Below, piece after piece: positions 62,822 through 64,000 of a DNA stretch of 64,000 nucleotides. Under the pieces are notes generated by a model that was not told the DNA's origin, searched no databases, and saw nothing but the letters and a program-made list of their open reading frames with translations. Numbering within the stretch: position 1 is the stretch's first letter; each line of letters begins with the position of its first letter. The stretch is from NCBI GenBank assembly GCA_032718565.1, contig JAVGVS010000002.1, forward strand, positions 6,619,560 to 6,683,559, written 5' to 3'. The stretch comes from Distichodus sexfasciatus. Lineage: Eukaryota; Chordata; Actinopteri; Characiformes; Distichodontidae. The position numbers and the translations under genes were made by a program.

Positions 62822-63196
62822 AAAATTCCTAGATATTGTCCATTTTACTTAGAAAAAAAAAAAAGTTTCTTTCTTCTATATTTATTCAGCACTGAAAACT
62901 GCTTTTAATGGAGACTATCTTAAACACTTGCAAGCAAGCTGGGCCCTGTTTATTTATTTTACAGCGTGAGCTTACTGAATTTGGTTGTTAATTGTACTGA
63001 TATTGTTGCTGCAGGTGAGTGAATTTCTTTGGGCCTAATCATTAGCATGTCATGGTTGCCAGGTGTATTCTGCTCCCTCTTGTTGATTTAATTCCTGTTT
63101 TCACTCTATCTCTTCCTCATTGTTTACGGCCTTCGTGCATGTCTGGGTATCCATCCTCTTGACCTCTCCGCCTCTCTCTTTCTCTCCCCCTTGCAG

Positions 63197-64000
63197 ATCG
63201 AAATGTTAGAGCACAAATACCAGGAGGCCATCTCTCTCTCTGTCTCTCTCTCACGCCAGACGCCTGCAAGATCCCAGACGACTCTTCCGCCAGTACCAGC
63301 TCAGCAAGAACTTGAAGATCGGAACTCTCTTGCTGGAGGCAGAGCTGCCTCGGCGTGTTCTCTCACATAAAGGTGGGAATTACTTGCAGAATGCAGAGGG
63401 TTTCTCAGCTGAACGGGCGCTGGCAGAAGGCTGTTCCGCAACCAGGCTCCCTTCCCTGCCCACACTGTGACCTGGGAGGACTCCTTATCTTTCCAGGCAG
63501 TGCAATCATTGGCCAAATCAATTGATGATGCCCTCAGCAACTGGAGCTTGAAGACCATGTGTTCCTTGTAAGAGGCAGGCGCCTACCAGTTTAGCTCTGA
63601 GGCCTTCAGCGCTGCAGGGGGCAAGCCTACAGTGGCTGGCACTGTCGGGGATGGCGGCATCTTGGATCCGGCTGCTCTCCAGAGTGCCACCACACAGGGA
63701 GAGAACCTGGAAAACATGCCCCGGAGTGCCAGCAAGCTGATGATGGCTTTCCGGGATGTGACGGTCCAGATGGACAGCCAGAACTTCCGCATGTCTTCGT
63801 CTGTTATGGAGTCCTCCACGTCAGTCTCCTTAGGGGTGCACATTCAACAGGGGCACCAGTAAGTGAAAGCCCTATAAGAGCCCTTAGCGAGGCTAAGACC
63901 CAGAACAGCTACCTCCCCAGGAGCCGGCTCCCCCGCCTCCAGAGACGGACCTTGGGGAAATTCCTGACAGTGATTTCCCGGCACCACCACCCATTGATGA
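63197..64000 (+). CDS. iqsec3: iqsec3 exon 4 (partial, IQ-motif exon), frame disrupted
   Basis: Acceptor CCCCCTTGCAG, then IEMLEHKY in the frame left by exon 3, as in mammalian IQSEC3. The IQ-motif region that should follow is disordered: a TC-rich stretch (63231-63251), then FRQYQLSKN only in frame +1 (from 63285). That frame continues through LPRR and FSAERALAEG to a TGA at 63468. Homology returns to the original frame at 63470 (QSLAKSIDDALSNWSLKTMC), meets a TAA at 63569-63571 and continues past it (LMMAFRDVTVQM at about 63740) to a TAA at 63860. It then resumes in frame +1 from 63921 (ETDLGEIPDSDFP) to the window edge. No single frame encodes the exon. The IQ motif would bind calmodulin; Sec7 and PH domains lie beyond the window. 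The cause may be assembly error or pseudogenisation. Confidence 0.78.

Larger units (their letters stand above)
54028..63196 (+). other. iqsec3: iqsec3 intron 3 (9.2 kb)
   Basis: Donor GTAGGG is weak at +4; acceptor CTCTCCCCCTTGCAG is strong. No additional exon is visible. It contains a (CAT)n repeat close to the donor, an inverted GTGGGGACC-type repeat, CA-rich arrays, a motif-dense stretch at 57895-58030 and a 90-bp (AT)n tract at 62729-62818. The rest is plain AT-rich intron. Confidence 0.85.

Noticed and set aside
63859..63920. Possible 62-nt mini-intron (GTAAGT ... CTAAG ... CCTCCCCAG) removing the stop at 63860
   Set aside because: Splicing would join into a frame reading SRLPRLQRR, not the conserved ETDLGEIPDSDFP frame, and 62 nt is very short. 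A frame error or indel explains the data better.

Overview
The window is vertebrate, almost certainly teleost fish, nuclear DNA. It is AT-rich and intron-dominated, with canonical GT/AG splice sites, many (CA)n, (TC)n and (AT)n microsatellites, tRNA-derived SINEs, Tc1/mariner relics and other interspersed repeats typical of ray-finned fishes. I found no bacterial-type features, rRNA, CRISPR array or second protein-coding gene.

The one gene I can support is the 5' half of iqsec3 on the + strand. IQSEC3 (BRAG3/SynArfGEF) is a postsynaptic guanine-nucleotide exchange factor for ARF GTPases. Four coding exons are visible: exon 1 (4135-4694), exon 2 (25784-25861), exon 3 (53583-54027) and the start of exon 4 (63197 to the window edge). 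The three introns are about 21.1, 27.7 and 9.2 kb. Exons 1-3 are intact, and their phases (2, 2, 0) join perfectly. They encode the N-terminal coiled coil, a His8/Pro7 low-complexity region, a short conserved block (TVLHQFCC), and an acidic Gly/Gln-rich linker ending in DYELSLDLKNKQ. Exon 4 should carry the IQ motif and the following linker, but it is broken here by several frame changes and a stop codon. The Sec7 and PH domains would lie beyond the window.

Positions 1-3800 are upstream intergenic sequence with repeats. Positions 3820-4135 hold the presumed 5' leader. It contains an unbroken relay of three upstream ORFs, each stop overlapping the next start (ATGA, then TGATG, then TGATG), the last one ending on the iqsec3 start codon. 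Intron 1 contains SINEs (including a head-to-head inverted pair), a small terminal-inverted-repeat element and a 600-bp polypurine tract. Intron 2 contains further SINEs, a GTGGGGACC-type repeat, two Tc1-like relics and a second polypurine tract just before exon 3. Intron 3 contains an inverted copy of the GTGGGGACC repeat, a cluster of developmental transcription-factor-like motifs and a 90-bp (AT)n tract shortly before the damaged exon 4.

The best leads are the overlapping uORF relay and the sharply localised damage in exon 4, which is either assembly error or real decay of one iqsec3 duplicate. I did not find a convincing new multi-gene system. Everything was read by eye, so family names for repeats are tentative.
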